From Talinum fruticosum (Eukaryota > Streptophyta > Magnoliopsida > Caryophyllales > Talinaceae): a DNA stretch of 64,000 bases. Every line of letters begins with the position of its first letter. Positions within the stretch are counted from its first letter, which is position 1. The DNA is taken from positions 2,480,001 through 2,544,000 of the forward strand of contig JAITYX010000059.1 in assembly GCA_021018815.1 (NCBI GenBank), in the 5' to 3' direction. This document shows positions 1-13,440 of this stretch, piece after piece. The position numbers were made by a program, and so were the translations under genes. The notes below the pieces were generated by a model, which saw only the letters and a program-made list of their open reading frames with translations, ran no database searches and was not told where the DNA came from.

Positions 1-1
1 G

Positions 2-79
2 AAGTTTGCGGCATGTGGATGGTCTCCAAAGAAAAGGCCAAGAAGAGACTCACAAGAGGGCCCAGAGCCGAATGTCTAG
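2..79 (+). other. Possible 3'-terminal exon cut by the window edge
   Basis: A 25-codon open frame runs from base 2 to a TAG at 77-79. It is rich in Lys, Arg and Pro (…SPKKRPRRDSQEG…) and could be the C-terminus of a plus-strand gene that starts left of the window. The reverse strand is also open from an ATG at 92-90 to the window edge, so a minus-strand first exon is an equal alternative. I recognise no family in either reading. Confidence 0.15.
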
Positions 80-923
80 TTAGCACCGCCATCAATCCCA
101 GATGTGACTTGTGAGTTTGGTTGGGTTCACTGCAAAAATACAGGGTTCTTCCTTATTGGGCTTATTCTTTTTATCCCTTCTGATTCTGGCCTGCTTTCAA
201 TGACACACCAATTGCTCAATTTTAGAAGATCAGGTTCCGATTAATTCAGGTCGGATTAGACAGATTCTAACTATCGAGTCGGATAAAATTTTACTAACGT
301 TGCCTATCCTTAGTAACAAGTGATCAAGATAAAAATTTTCTACGTCTAAAAATTTGAATCTGGCCACCACCATATTGAATTATTCTACAACTATGATACA
401 AAGGAGCACTTCAAGCTCAAAAGCTTCTGCACAAGTAAATTAATATACAAAAAGACGGTATTGCCCTTCAATCATTATTTTGAACTTCTGGTTGAATTGA
501 TCCCTAGACAAGAAAATATGACCTCTGTAAATTAGATCTATATTACATGAAACTTGCCGTAATAAGCGATGTACATATAAAATCACTTGTTACATACATC
601 CAGTGTAATCGATAAATGGATAGAGAGCACCTATGATTCCATAACTTGGAAAACTTGTCCTTTTGGAAACTTGTCCCTTGTATTCTACTTCATAACTTGA
701 CAAATCGATCACTTGATTAATTTAGGGTCCACCCCCATGAACTAATAGTGCCAAGAAGCTGTAGATTAGCTTAATCAACTTGATTAATGACTTGATCATC
801 ATTTTTTCGATTAATTAGTTGATCAGCTTAGTTTGGTCCAAACCAATTAGTCGCAGTTTCTTTATCTTTTGGTCCAAATGAGCCACAAAGGATAGTAATA
901 ATTTCGTGAATTAGTTAATTAGG
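80..923. other. Intergenic / 3' flank of transporter copy A
   Basis: AT-rich sequence with no coding potential. The part nearest 923 should hold the 3' UTR of the minus-strand transporter. Short TTAATTA-type repeats at about 715-930 are low-complexity only. Confidence 0.4.
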
Positions 924-3900
924 TCAAACATTGTTTGCTTGAGCAGTAACTTTATCCGCAGTGGTAATTGTGTGGCTGGCTTGCATCATGAATTGACAAG
1001 CTCTTACTGCTTCAGCCACAGTGGGATTTATGCATTCCTCACCAAACACGTTTAAGGAGCCTGAAACGTGCATTTTCTTCATCACTTCACTTCCTGGGTT
1101 TGCTAATACCACCTACAGTTGTATAATTAATTAACAACACGATTAATTAATATATACAGAGTTAAAAGAAGAACGAGACGATTAATATAGTGCTTAATAC
1201 TTAATACCTTTCTCTGTTCCAAAATAACAGTCCCGTTTAAAAGTAAAAGTTTCATTTACATCTTACATAAAAGGGCCTCTTACTTTGAGATCGATATTTT
1301 TTTTCTTTTTGGAACGGAGATGTTACATTCGGTGTGGCGTAAGACTTGTATACTAAACATAAAAGTTATAGTGTAGGATTAGTGTACCTTTAAATTCTTT
1401 ATGTCAATGAGTTTCTTTACTTGCCGTAATGTTTCAATTCCACTTGTGTCAATGGTACTAACAGCTGCCAATTTGTGTCAAGTTAGAGGAATTTTATGCC
1501 AAAGTGACAAGAATTTTTAGTCAAGGAAGCAAAAGGTCCTTTATTTAACTTAAAATATATTTGACGAATGAAATTAAATTATGTAAAATTACTAAATTAG
1601 GATTGTCTTTTTGTATTAGTTTGCATAGTTGACAATTTCTATAACCCAATAATTGATTATAATTATTATAAATTTACAACTTTAGCTATTTAACCCGGAT
1701 TACCTTTCTCTTTTTTCCCCTTTTTTTCTTGTTTGTTTTGTGATGCACATATATATGAGCATGTTTGTAAGCATAATCATAAGATTTTTTTTGGAAAGAA
1801 ATAATCATAAGATCGTATGAAACAAATTACTACAAGTGTTTTAGTTAAATTAAATTTACCTCCCATATCCAGAATTACATACTGTAATTCGGGTTCCCCT
1901 GAAGATTCAATCCTATCTTCTTCGTCATCAATCCACCTTATAATTCTGCATATGTTACCATCAAGTATCAAAAATATCATCCACTAGGAATGATTCATGT
2001 GTTCTACACATGTTTTAGACAACTGTTTGTCAACAAGTTTTTGTTATAAAATTTCATAAAATTTTCATAGTTGAACATACAAGAATTTTTTTTTTTTAAT
2101 TGTTAGAGTTATGTGACTTTAAAATTACGTGTAAATGATATAATATTTTCTTACACGTGTATGATTAGTGATAAACCGGAATTTTACGTGCTTTTTCATT
2201 CTCTTATTGGCTAATTTCGACACTTCAAAGGCCTTCTCACCTAAATTCTTGTTTGATTTCGCTTACTTTCTTCATTTATGATTAAAGTGTGCTAATTTCT
2301 ATGTTTTGAGGTAATCCCTCCTTTTATGATGAAGAACACGTCTTTCAAAGTGCTAAGGAAAAGAGCGGGAGGCCATAGAAGGTCGGAGAGCGAAGAAAGA
2401 GGTCAAGCCAAGTTAGCACGGAGTTGTAGCACTCGGTCGTGCTGAAGAAAAGAAGGAAAAGAAGACCTAGCACGAGGTTGTGCTCGAAGCAGTAAGAGGT
2501 CAGCACGAGGCCATGCTAGGAATTTGAGATTTAATTGAAGAAGTCGTGAGCTTGCACGGGTTAAGCACGGTTTCAGACTCTGGTTGTGCCAATCGGCGAT
2601 TTCGTTTTTGCACATTTTATTCCGAAACTGTTAATTTTCGAACAGGACTTTTGATGCTGCATTTTCTAGGCTAGTTTCTCTCTACTTGTAAGCACTTATT
2701 TCCATTGTTAAGAGATCAAAGCTTGGAGTTATTTTCATCTAATCACAATTAAATTCAAGTTTACGGTATTATCATTCTCTTCTCTACTTTTATCTTTCAT
2801 TCTTTTTGGTGTTCTTATCTCAATTTGCTGTCACATGTCATGAATATGTGTGGCTAAATTTCCAACTTAGGTTGGGGATTTTGCCACTAATATGCTAGGT
2901 TAATCGTAATTTATGCTTTGATGCTAATTTGCAATTGCTTGATGAATTTCCGACTTGTTGATATTTGTGAATTGGTGTGAGGTTCGAGAGAATCCTACCT
3001 TTATTGTTTTTTGGTAATTGAGTAGACTTCGAGAGAAGAAGCTTAGTTTTACTTCAATTTGTTGGATGATTACAATTTAGATATGAGAATAATTTAGGTT
3101 GGTATTAAGGGAAGAATCGATAACTTTGTAATTCTCTGGTTTTAATTGTGTGAGAACAATGATTAATTCAATTGAGTTAGCTTAATGACCTTCGAGAGAA
3201 GGCTTAGGTGGTCTGAACTGCATCGATTCCCTAGTTCATCGCAGTTGTGAATAGTGTAGAAGCATGTAATTAAGATTGTTGGCACGTTAGCTTGGTAAAT
3301 CCCTGCCTAAGGTTTTCTTTATCTGATTTTATTTTGTTCTTTGAGTATTTATATCATCAACCAAGTGAATTGTTTCGTTGCTTAGTTCGAAAGGACATTG
3401 ACCTTAGACTTTTAAAAGACCTAACTCCCGATACCGACAACCGTACTCTCTATAGTACAACAACAATTAGTATCGGCACTTCTTACCCAAAAAAAAGAAA
3501 ATACCGAGACTATATAATTTAAAGATTGAAAATGGGGAAATAATTTAGTGTACCTTTCTCTTAAATAGTTAGCACAAGCAAAGTAGATAGGCCCCTCAAT
3601 GTGAAGAATGAGAATTCCGGAGACTATCTGAGCATAAGGGTAGTGTGCTGTGTTTCTGTAGGAAGTTGTGTTGGGTAGATTTCCTAACACACTTGTCTTT
3701 GGCCTTGATGCAATCAACATAGTTCTCACAACAGACAGACTAATCTGCACATAGATTTCAACCCTTTCTTCAACCCCCGACAATTTTAAACTAAGTTTTA
3801 GTGAGACCGTGTCAAAATCAATATGTGTAAGACAAACGAGGAAGTGGCATGGGAAAAGTCTAGTTAGTAATGTACCGCGATAATTAAGCCAGTTTCTACG

Positions 3901-6900
3901 CTGTTGAAGGCAACACCGATGAATGAACTGATGCAAATGACGAAGTCGAATTTGTCAACCTTCCACAAATAAATTACTTCTTTGTACTTGATTAGACCGA
4001 TCATAGCATTGATTATTATAGAGGCAAGCACAACGAGAGGAGTGTAACGAAAGAGTGGAATTAGAAACAACAGTGTAAACATTACTGTTATTGACATGAC
4101 AATGTTAGACACTACTGTCTTGCTTCCTGCATGGAAATTCACCGCAGTCCTCGAAAATATTCCTGTAACAACATAATAAGTAAGGTCTGCAGTAATTTAT
4201 TAGTGTTTAAACTACTGGTTGAAGATTCAGAGATATGCTATATATTCTAACACGTTCCCTCATTCGAATATATACCCTTTGAGTTTGCTACCTGAAGTGA
4301 GGTAGCAAGAAGTGAACGAGCCAACAATGTTCATTAACCCGAAGGCAATCATCTCTTTGTTCCCGTTAATGTGGTAGTTGTTAACCATAGCAAAGCTTCT
4401 CCCAACTGCTATTCCTTCCTGATGAATGAATTTTTGTGCAGTCATCATAAGAAATTAAGGGAAGAGATCGAACAGTAGTCAAGTAAGACGAGTTTAAGAG
4501 CTTGGATTCGCACCGCTAGAGCGATTATGGCAGTGATGCCTCCAGTCTTGATTGCTACTCCAAGATGAGGTGAACTGAATGCCAAATCGTTCACGGACAG
4601 AGGATTCAATCCTTTCTTCAGCAGTCCAATCTAGAGGTCATACACAACCATGTATGATTGATGAGAAATTACCAACAAAGATATGACAATGGTAATATGT
4701 AGCTAATTATTTCCTGTTGTAACACAAAATGATGACTTACCACTTGAATACCATGTCTCTCAGCATGGATGAAGTAAACCAAGAAGCTTCCTACAATAAC
4801 GGATGTGAGAGGAGCCATTGCACTTATCCAAAAGAACACCTCTCTTTTCGTGCTCTGCTCATTGCCATTGACATTCAACATTCACAAGTAGGCATGTTCA
4901 TTATTCGGTCCATGATTGGATTGAACAAAAGACTCGCATAGATCTGACCAGACCGGGTAAATTCGGTCCGATCCATGCTGATACAGATTTTCTTATTCGG
5001 TCTTTGGTCAGTTCAACACAATCCATTTCAGCTGGCCTACTGGTCTGAACCAAAACCCGAACTAAAAAATTTTACAAATCAGTCCAAGTGGTCATATTCC
5101 AATACAAGTGTATTATTAGGGTTTTGGCTTTATATACTCATCCCCAGTGGCCTCCAACCCCTCTTCCTCTCATAACATAAGGTGACTTAAGAAGATGAAT
5201 AGAACTGTAATTGATTTTTGGATCAGTTCATGTTGCCATTTTTTACGAATTTTTTTACAAAAGATAAAAAGTTACTGAGACGGAGAAACCAAACTAATTA
5301 ATGCAATGAATTACAGTATACTCACGTAGAACTTTGTCAGGAGCATATAAAAAGAAAGCAGCAACCTAAAACCGCACTTTCCCACCTCCACTGCAAACCC
5401 ACAAATACATAAAAATAATTATTACCAATATACCTCGCCAATTTTTTCAAAACAAAAAATTTCAAGAAAATAAACGAATAATGGTGACTATAGGCTAATA
5501 AATCAAATCTATGTCGAATGAACTTGTTAAACTACATTTAAATTTGATCGATGTTCACGAACTATTTTCAAATTTGGGTCGAACGTCAGTAAATTATATT
5601 ACAGTAATTATTTTATATTTTAATATTTCGATATGTTATTAACATAGCTGTTTATTGTAAGCCGTTAAACATATTTGTAAAATTATTATATAGGAAAAAG
5701 AATCTGGAGTGAATACCTGATGGCTCTGGACAAAAATGGAGTGAAGAACAGAGGTAACGTCAGTTTTATGAGTGAAATGATGGAGGCCAAGAAAGCCTTT
5801 AAGCTGCTGAAGGCAAACAGTAAATGCCACTCCTCCCATAAACCCCACTATTGTCGCATGTGATAATAGGTCAACTATAAACCCTAGCCTGCACATATAC
5901 AAATATACAATTATACATGTTAAAAGATTTCTTATTTTAACTAGCGCTGTCAAAATTTTATCCGATCTGACTCGAAAAAATAAGTTACAGTGGTGAATTA
6001 TAACAAGGAGTTGAGCTCAAGTACGTATAACTAGAAATAGGTTTCGTACATATACAAGATGAATTGAACTAGAAAATGCATTTTTATGCAAATTAAAGTT
6101 ACCTTAGGAAACCAAGAGAGGCTTGAAAAACCCCGGCAAAAAAGTAGCAGTGAAAGCCAAGTGAAGATATTCTTGTGGATGATCAATTGGCTTGACTACT
6201 TTCCCCAACATATTCGAGAAGAGAAGAGATGCAACCGCAATGCTGCCTATGGCTACATCTCTTGAAGTCCCCATCACTGCATATATTAGAGGTGGTACGA
6301 AGCTCGAATCTGCATATACACTACATCAGATTAATAAATACTTTCTTCGTTTCATATATATGTATACTCCGAGCATTAAAATTAATATGTACATTAAAAA
6401 GAAGCATTAAAATGTAGTCATTGGCTAATATTTTGTGACAGTAAACGACTTTTTAACCTAAACATATATATATGTTAAAAATGAGATTTCGAGTTTATGA
6501 AAATATTACCAATGCAAGTAAAATGAATATACATATTGTACATATTTGATAATATTAATGATAATAGACATATTATTCCGACATAAAAGGCCCTTATTTG
6601 TGAGAAGGTATATCTATGATGCGTACAAACTACACCCAAGTTAAAAAGTAATTTTTACTTTATGTTAAGATAATTAATTTGTTAAAATTTAGAAATAAGA
6701 TTGAGCTTTCATTAATTTTCATATATTTTAATTTGATGTGGATGTTAATATACTCATTTAATAAAATTTTTAGGCAGTAGACTTAGACTCTATCCTACAA
6801 GCATGGACCTATATACTTGTTTTCACATAGAAACAAAACAAAAAGGACCTTTAATTTTATTTTTTTAATTTCTAGAGAGTGACAAGCATAATTTTGCATA

Positions 6901-7710
6901 ATTTAACTTCCAACGTCATTATCAGATAATTACTTATTAAACTAGTTTATACTAAAGTTAGTTAAAAAGTATATGATCAAAAGTTGAAATGAATGATGAT
7001 GATCTATGAATCGTTCAATTATACATTCGTAGAAATCCCCAATTCTCCACGTATTTACAGATGTGAGTATGATTATTAAATATATATATATATATATATA
7101 TAATTGTCTTGTCCGATTCTTCAAAATGTCAACACTTGGGAAAAACGTACATGCAAAGATTAAGGATCTGTTCAAAATTACTGTTAAAATCGGTGTTGTT
7201 ATAAGCTGTAATGAGTTTAAATATAGTATAAATATTTATATAAATGTCATTTCGAATAGATCATAAAAAATAATCAATTATGTAAATATAAATTGGAGCT
7301 GCCCCCGAAAAATTCAAACAAAGTATTAAAAAATATTCTCACAATTAATAAAATTATATAACTTATATAGAAAATACTTACAAAGTCCAATGATGGGGGC
7401 AAGTTGGCTAAATTAGCATAGCTAATGCCCTGAGGAACTGCAAGACTAGCAATGGTGATGCCAGCAAGAAGATCAGATTTGAAGAGGTCAAAATTATAGT
7501 GAGGCACCCATTGGAACATGGGTATGAAATATTGCAACCCTAGAATTATCCTCCGTCCTAGAGGCTGCTTCTTGAACGTCCGAAAAGGGTCATCGGGAAA
7601 AATGTCTCTTTAAAATTACTCTTAAACACTTTAAGAAATGATTTTTGAGAAGGAATCGGTACTCTGTTAGGAATGTTCACATAAGTATCATTACTTTCGA
7701 CGTTAGACAT
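924..7710 (-). CDS. SULTR3: Group 3 sulfate transporter, copy A (12 exons)
   Basis: Predicted plasma- or plastid-membrane proton/sulfate symporter of the SLC26/SulP family, closest by eye to the plant SULTR3;1/3;2 clade. Exons on the minus strand: 7710-7382, 6309-6103, 5888-5717, 5390-5326, 4854-4741, 4630-4514, 4418-4292, 4162-3876, 3744-3554, 1945-1860, 1464-1388, 1112-924. All borders are GT-AG. Visible hallmarks are ETFFP, LAGITIASLAVPQGISYA, DLLSHATIVGFMGG, EGIAVGRSFAM, GNKEMIAFGLMNIVGSFTSC, KVDKFDF and, in the C-terminal STAS domain, VSTIDTSGI. Four single-base deletions break the frame: near 7595-7602 and 7395-7399 in exon 1, 6138-6143 in exon 2 and 5349-5353 in exon 4. Allowing one base at each gives about 654 residues, usual for the family. 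No other stop or splice defect is visible, so I read the breaks as likely sequencing errors, though a young pseudogene is possible. Intron 9 holds a solo LTR. Confidence 0.85.
1773..1813 (-). repeat. Micro-insertion flanked by a 13-bp direct repeat
   Basis: The 13-mer ATAATCATAAGAT occurs at 1773-1785 and 1801-1813. The 15 bases between, read on the minus strand, are TTCTTTCC followed by seven A. This is what a LINE or SINE insertion looks like when only the last few bases and the A-tail were copied. It lies in intron 10 of transporter copy A. Slippage duplication is an alternative. Confidence 0.55.
2164..3470 (+). mobile_element. Solo LTR (LTR retrotransposon remnant) in intron 9 of copy A
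   Basis: The LTR spans 2169-3465, begins TG, ends CA and is flanked by the perfect 5-bp target duplication ATTAG at 2164-2168 and 3466-3470. It has no internal region. Paired GCACGA/GCACGG and GTGC motifs lie at about 2410-2590, and a CCGTACT-type motif lies near the 3' end. Both also occur in the solo LTR at 37807-39312, so the two are probably related families. Ty3/Gypsy is my guess from these motifs. Solo LTRs arise by recombination between the two ends of a full element. It lies in antisense orientation to the host gene if motif order gives its strand. Confidence 0.85.
4895..5110. repeat. Degenerate CGGTC-rich repeat in intron 4 of copy A
   Basis: About 200 bases of loosely repeated TTCGGTCC / GGTCAGTTC / CAAAACCCGAAC words lie between exons 5 and 4 of transporter copy A. 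They resemble the degenerate interior of the TIR elements at 13754-14306 and 41511-43987, but no terminal inverted repeats are evident here. Confidence 0.3.
7081..7102. repeat. (TA)11 microsatellite
   Basis: Twenty-two bases of uninterrupted TA in intron 1 of transporter copy A. A likely length-variable marker. Confidence 0.9.
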
Positions 7711-8050
7711 CGAAATTTCGAAATGATATTTTTTGCGGATTAAATAAAAGGAGTAAGATATATATAAATTAAAGCTAGGTGATGTTGAAGATCACATATA
7801 GGAGTTGAAAATTGAATTTGTATTTTTGGCAAAAAATGGGTTGGGTGGGAAGCAATATACCTTTGGGATCATAAGCCAATGAAATGTTTACGAGTTGGAC
7901 TGTTGCAAAAGATGATGCTATCTATCTCATCCTAGGAATAAAGTATAGTCATTATATGGTAAGATGGGTCTGTATATGCATCAATGACTTTCCCCACGTT
8001 GGCTACTCAAATTTTGACAGTTCGTAGCGTAGCAAACAGTATGATTCTAT

Positions 8051-8086
8051 GACAGAGAGAGACAGAGAGAGACAGAGGGGAGGGGG
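8051..8086. repeat. GACAGAGA purine-rich microsatellite
   Basis: Three imperfect copies of GACAGAGA(GA) followed by a G-rich tail, upstream of transporter copy A. GAGA-type tracts are common in plant promoters and 5' UTRs, but the sequence shows no specific function. Confidence 0.6.
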
Positions 8087-10740
8087 GAATCTGGGCTGAA
8101 TTACAGAAATGACAGTGGCCAGTTCATTAGATATTCGTATAATTTGAAGTGTTTAATTAAGAAAATGGGCCAAATTAAGTTTATGGTTTGAGATGGAGAG
8201 AAACTTGGCCACAGTATTTAACTTCTTTTCCTGTGCTTCTCTTTGCTGACGCTGCCAAATAATTTTAAAATATTATTAAAAAATATACACAAAAAGTGTG
8301 ATAATCTTTCTTTAAACAAAATAATGGCATACAAGATTTGATTAACCACTTGCTCTTTTAAAATAACGTCATATCATTATTTAGTGAGAATTAATCTTTC
8401 TGTGCAGAGATATAAGATCGCCTACATCTATATCTCCTTATACCCTGCACAAAGGCGGAACTTAAACAAAAGTATTTATTATTGATGTGATTTTATATCC
8501 TAAATCATACATTTTTCGATAATAAAAATTGGTTAACTACCTCGTATAAGTCACAAGTAAAATTATTGTGACATTTATTTTGGGACAAACAAAGTATTCT
8601 CCTTGTGCCTTTCTACCCCATTGTTCAAATGCTCTTTTTTTTTCTTTTTCTTTTTCTGAGTGGGTGTGTAGAACGTAAAGAATAAAGATTATTAGGGTCT
8701 ATAGAGACCTAAAAAGAGGGTAGAAGGGACATACAGGGTCATGTCCTTGTATGTTTCCTGAGTAGTCTTAATATAGGAGAATAGTTATCCCACTAATAAA
8801 TGGGGCACTATTTTGATTGTTGGTAAAGTTCAATAATACAATATGTAATGATGATCAAAGTCTTCATCAAAATTCTACATATACACATCATTTTCATATA
8901 AAATTATATAAATTTTTTGATGACGTATAAATCCGCCCTACACCAGCCAAAAACAAAAACGTATATATTTTTCTGTACGTAGGTTGTAAACTCATAACGG
9001 AGTTACGTACTTAGATATGACTTGTAAATGTTGCACAAAAGCTTTGTAGAAATGTAATTTAGCCACCTTAATTGAAAGCATTTCTTTGCTATAATTTTCT
9101 TCTAGCATCTAAGTTTTGAGCTATATGTTGCAACCAAAGATGGAGACTAAAAAAATAACACCAGGACAAAAATGTAACATACCTAGTTTCATATGTTCAG
9201 TAGTTTTTCGATACGAGCAATGTAAAAATTTCTGTAATCAAGATAACAATATGATTAACGATGATAAATCCGAATGTTAATATAAGCCCTACCTTTATCC
9301 ATACGAAAACGTTTAATAAAGAGAGAAGATTATTGAGCAGACATGGATTAATTAGCGATAAACTCACAAACCTGCATTATTAGGAAAAAAGTTACTTCAA
9401 TTCTCTTTGTTGTATAAAACTTGATCATTTGAACAAAAATTTATTGGAGGGAGAGGTTGAGTGATTAATTAAGGATAATTTCATACTCACTGGGTGGATA
9501 TTATTGGAATAATTACTAATTAGGGTGCAAAATAAGAGAGGTTAACATACAGAAAGGGAAATTAGAGAAATTGGAAAGTGATTTGAAAGTGGAATTAAGC
9601 GAGGGAATGACATAATGTACAGAAGAGAATGTGATCGAAGGGGAGAGATTTTAGAGAGAAGAAATATGAGGGGTTGAGGCTTTTGGGGATCGGAGTAAGT
9701 AAAGGAAATAAATAAATTTACTATTAATGTGTTGTGTTTAATTTAACACTCGTGAGGAGATAAATTAATTAGTTTCAAATATTTATTTTGTTATTTTAAT
9801 TATAAAGTTGTTTGAGTTTGATGTCTATCGTAGATGTAGTATGATCTTTATTTAATTATATTTATTTTTTTATTATAAAGAAAAGTAATTATGTAAGTCA
9901 GGTTAGAAAAATTCGAGGAGTCCTCAAATTTATTTTAGGGTGTCCAACGAAGTGTGCACAAATGATTCTGTTGGAACTTTAAAAAATATTATTTTTCGAA
10001 TTATGTAGGTAACTATATCACCCTAACTTATCCTCTAAAATTGGAGGAAAAATTCTTTCGAAACTCAATTGAAATTTTTTCGTAAATTGTGATAGGAAGT
10101 CATCTTTCATTATTCAAATAGAATATTTCTTCAAAATTTCGCAAATAACTTTATTAAAAATTTGAATAGAAGAAGCTAACATTAATTCCGTCGGAGTAGT
10201 TCTCCCAGATCGCTCGAAGTTCCGTCATAATGGAAAGTTAGTCGAACTTTGTCGGAATTAGATCCAATGCTACCTTTTGTTGGACTTTCCGTCGTATATT
10301 TCAACAGCCTTGAATTTCATCAGAAATTAAATTTGTATCAGATAAAGCTTAGTTTTTGGCGGTGACTCTTTCAGAGTTATTATAAAATATGCATATTTGA
10401 TTCTTTCATATATCAGCCTTTACACACCTCCTTATTCTCCAAAATATATATATATTTTTTATAATAAATATTTATAAGATACAATCCAACCATTAAGGTA
10501 TGGTTTAAATTTAAGATGCGTTTGATTAGGGTAAAAATAATTTTTCTGAAAAATAAATTTTTTAATTTTTTCATAACTTGGGGAAATAGGGGATGGAATA
10601 CTATTTTTAAGCAATAAGGTTGTAAAGAAGCGTAACGACATGTAAGGAGTTATAAAATAGTTGTAAAATATTTTTCCTCCATAAGTGACTTCTTTATCTT
10701 CTCTGATGGCCCGATTAGCTATTTTTTCCCTCTAATTTCA

Positions 10741-10786
10741 AGTATGGATTACTTTCGTCAAAAAAAAAAAAAAAGTATGGATTACT
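10741..10786 (+). repeat. Micro-insertion: LINE tail of about 20 bases with a 13-bp TSD
   Basis: AGTATGGATTACT occurs at 10741-10753 and 10774-10786. The bases between are TTCGTC followed by a run of A. The LINE at 29077-30978 ends in TTCGTAC plus A's, so this looks like an extremely 5'-truncated insertion of a similar LINE. Confidence 0.65.
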
Positions 10787-13284
10787 ATTTTATCACTTAT
10801 AATTTGATCTCAGAAACTATATTAAAAAAAAAAATCATCACTCGTCTATTAGTCCTCATAGGTATCAAACGGTGAAAACTTTAAGATAAACTCTATTTTT
10901 CTTGGAAAACATTTATTTTCTATAAATAAATTGTGAGGAAAAATTTCCCACAATAGAAGGCATTGTTTAATATTGATAATTATTTTTTAAGAATAATAGA
11001 TGAATTTTATTAATTGAAGGTCTATATATTATTTATTAATTGAAGGTCATATGATATCTAGAATAAAAATCAAACTCAAATAAATTCATAACTAAATAAC
11101 AAAATAAATCTTTCGATTGAAAAAATTAATTGAAACTCTTGTGAATGTTTCTCTTCCACTTAATCGTTGATGTTCATCTGTTGCACAAATTTTATATAAT
11201 CTTCCTATTAAATAAATTTATTTGTTGCACTAATCCGAATTTGAAGAATTGATGTTCATCCGACAATCAATCAATAATTCGACCATATACAACCATAATA
11301 TTATGAAAAGAAACTGATGGAATTGTTCTAAAAGCGAGAGATAATACTACTCAAAGAGAATATGGAAAGACTCTCACATATGGAGAGAATAATTATTTGT
11401 ATAAAAATACTAAATTTATTTGTCAAGAAAAAGCGATTGGCACAAGAAAGAAGTAGGGTTTTCTAGGGAGGAGAGGAGGAGGAGGAGGTTAGACTGAACT
11501 AAATTGTACTTATTCAGATATGTTAAATTATGAACTTGTTTTTTATTAAATTGAACCTATTTAAATTTATTTTTTCTTATTAACTAAACTAAACTGAAGT
11601 TGTTTTTTTTATTAGATTGAATTAAATACAGTATATTTTATTTTTTAAAATTGAAATGAATATTTTCTAAAATAAAATAAGTTTTTTTATCAATAAAATA
11701 AAATAAGTTAAAAAAGGACTTTATATATTTTTGGCATTTAATTCTTATAATAAACAAATTAAAGGATAGCATTCTGTCGTTTCATTGATTTTAATATGTT
11801 TCGCATTTGATTCTTCAGCGCAAACAAAATAAAGTCCCTCTAACATTCAATTAAATATGATTCACACTTACGAAAAAAATCGAACCAACAATTTTTTTAA
11901 TTTTCTTTTTCTAAAATGGCATCTCCCATAACCATATCTAAGAGAATTTCTACTGCCACCTCCATGTATGACACGCGGCAAAAGTTCACTAATGACATTA
12001 TTATTATATATATGTATTTTAATTAGATGATAATTATATTTTCAAAAATTACAATTTAATTTGTTCCAAAATACAAAAGTTAATCAATTAATAGCATTAT
12101 AATTATTATTTTGTGCTTGCTTGACTCTAATTTTAAAGTTGAAGAATAAGGAGGCTCTGGCTTCGAAACTTAGTCTTTTCTTAGACAATATTTTTTTCTT
12201 TACTTATTTTTTGATTCAGTTTCTTTTTCTTTTGTTCGGCGGAAGGATAATAAAACAGGTCATTATTTAATTCACCTATCTAATAACTCGAATTTGATTG
12301 GAGAATTGCTCGTATTTTATCATTGATTGGACGTTAAATCATTTTTACATTGATTCTAAATTTGAATAATATTTTACGACCTTTTTAATTAAAAAAATGT
12401 ATTATTATGTGTTTGGATTTGTGCCCTTTTAAGCACCGACCCTACTTAATGGCGTAACCCCATCGCTACAGCATTTAAGTGCTATTCCTGGCTTCCATGG
12501 TCTCCTTCAATTTCTGCATTCCCAAATTCTATGAAAGAAATAATTAGATATGACTGAGTGGGAGAAAAGGGTTCCACTTATCATGTCTTTAGTGGATTCT
12601 TTTGACCTTTTTCATCACAGCATCATCTAGTGTTAAGTGACTGCTCCAAGAGACCAATATGTGTTCGATTCAACCAAGGGACGCGGTCGCCATGGTTTAA
12701 GGTTCAGAAATAGTTTCATATTATGAGATTACATTTTTTACATAAGTGTTTTTAAGTATAAATCGATAACACTGTATACCTTATCTTAATTATCATGTTG
12801 ATTGCTCTTAAGATTCGAAATTGAGATCACTTACTTAGAAAGTTTCTCATATCATAATCGATCGTCAACTTAACCAAAAGTCGTAATTCAAATTCATACT
12901 CTAAAAATTTTGAAATTTAATGTAATAGTCTTACCCTTAAATTGTAAAATTACAAAAAAAAAATAAAATAATTGATTCAGTTAGAAACCAGTAATTACGT
13001 ACTCCATTGTAATCCAAACTGAAAAAACAGACCATACTTTTATATTTTCAACGATTCAAATTATGAACATGTGACATCATAAGCTCAAATGCCAAGAGAC
13101 ACAAATTGCTCCAACAGCTACCACTGAAGAAAAGACATGGTTATTTTGTGGGCTAAACTTCCAAATTCCAACAGACAAAACCTAATTCTTGTGTCCCCCT
13201 TCAATTGGTCATCAACTCACCAACCAAATTAAAAAAAAAAAAAAAAAACGAGTGTGTTGGATTGATGAACATAATAAAATTTGT

Positions 13285-13440
13285 CAAATTAAGAACAAAT
13301 GCTGAGAGCTCTAGTTGAGAGGCGAGTGGCCTCATTGCCACACAACCTATCCTCCAGCGTCCCCCTAGGTTCAAGTTTGAGGCACAAATTTTCTCATGTG
13401 TGGAATTTGTGTATGTTAGGGCAGTGGGCTTGACATCCCC
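13285..13440 (+). mobile_element. SINE-like sequence with tRNA-type internal promoter
   Basis: A box A-like stretch (TAGTTGAGAGGCGAGTGG) is followed about 45 bases later by a box B-like GGTTCAAGTTTGAGG. This spacing and order suit a degenerate tRNA-derived SINE. Ends and target duplication are not clear. It cannot be a tRNA because the arms do not pair. Confidence 0.35.

Noticed and set aside
3421..3936. A separate 171-residue gene on the minus strand
   Set aside because: It is exon 9 of the transporter read into both flanking introns and the LTR edge.
924..7710. Transporter copy A as a decayed pseudogene
   Set aside because: All 12 exons and splice sites are intact, and the only defects are single-base deletions at homopolymers, as in copy B and SUV3. 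Kept as an alternative, not the main call.
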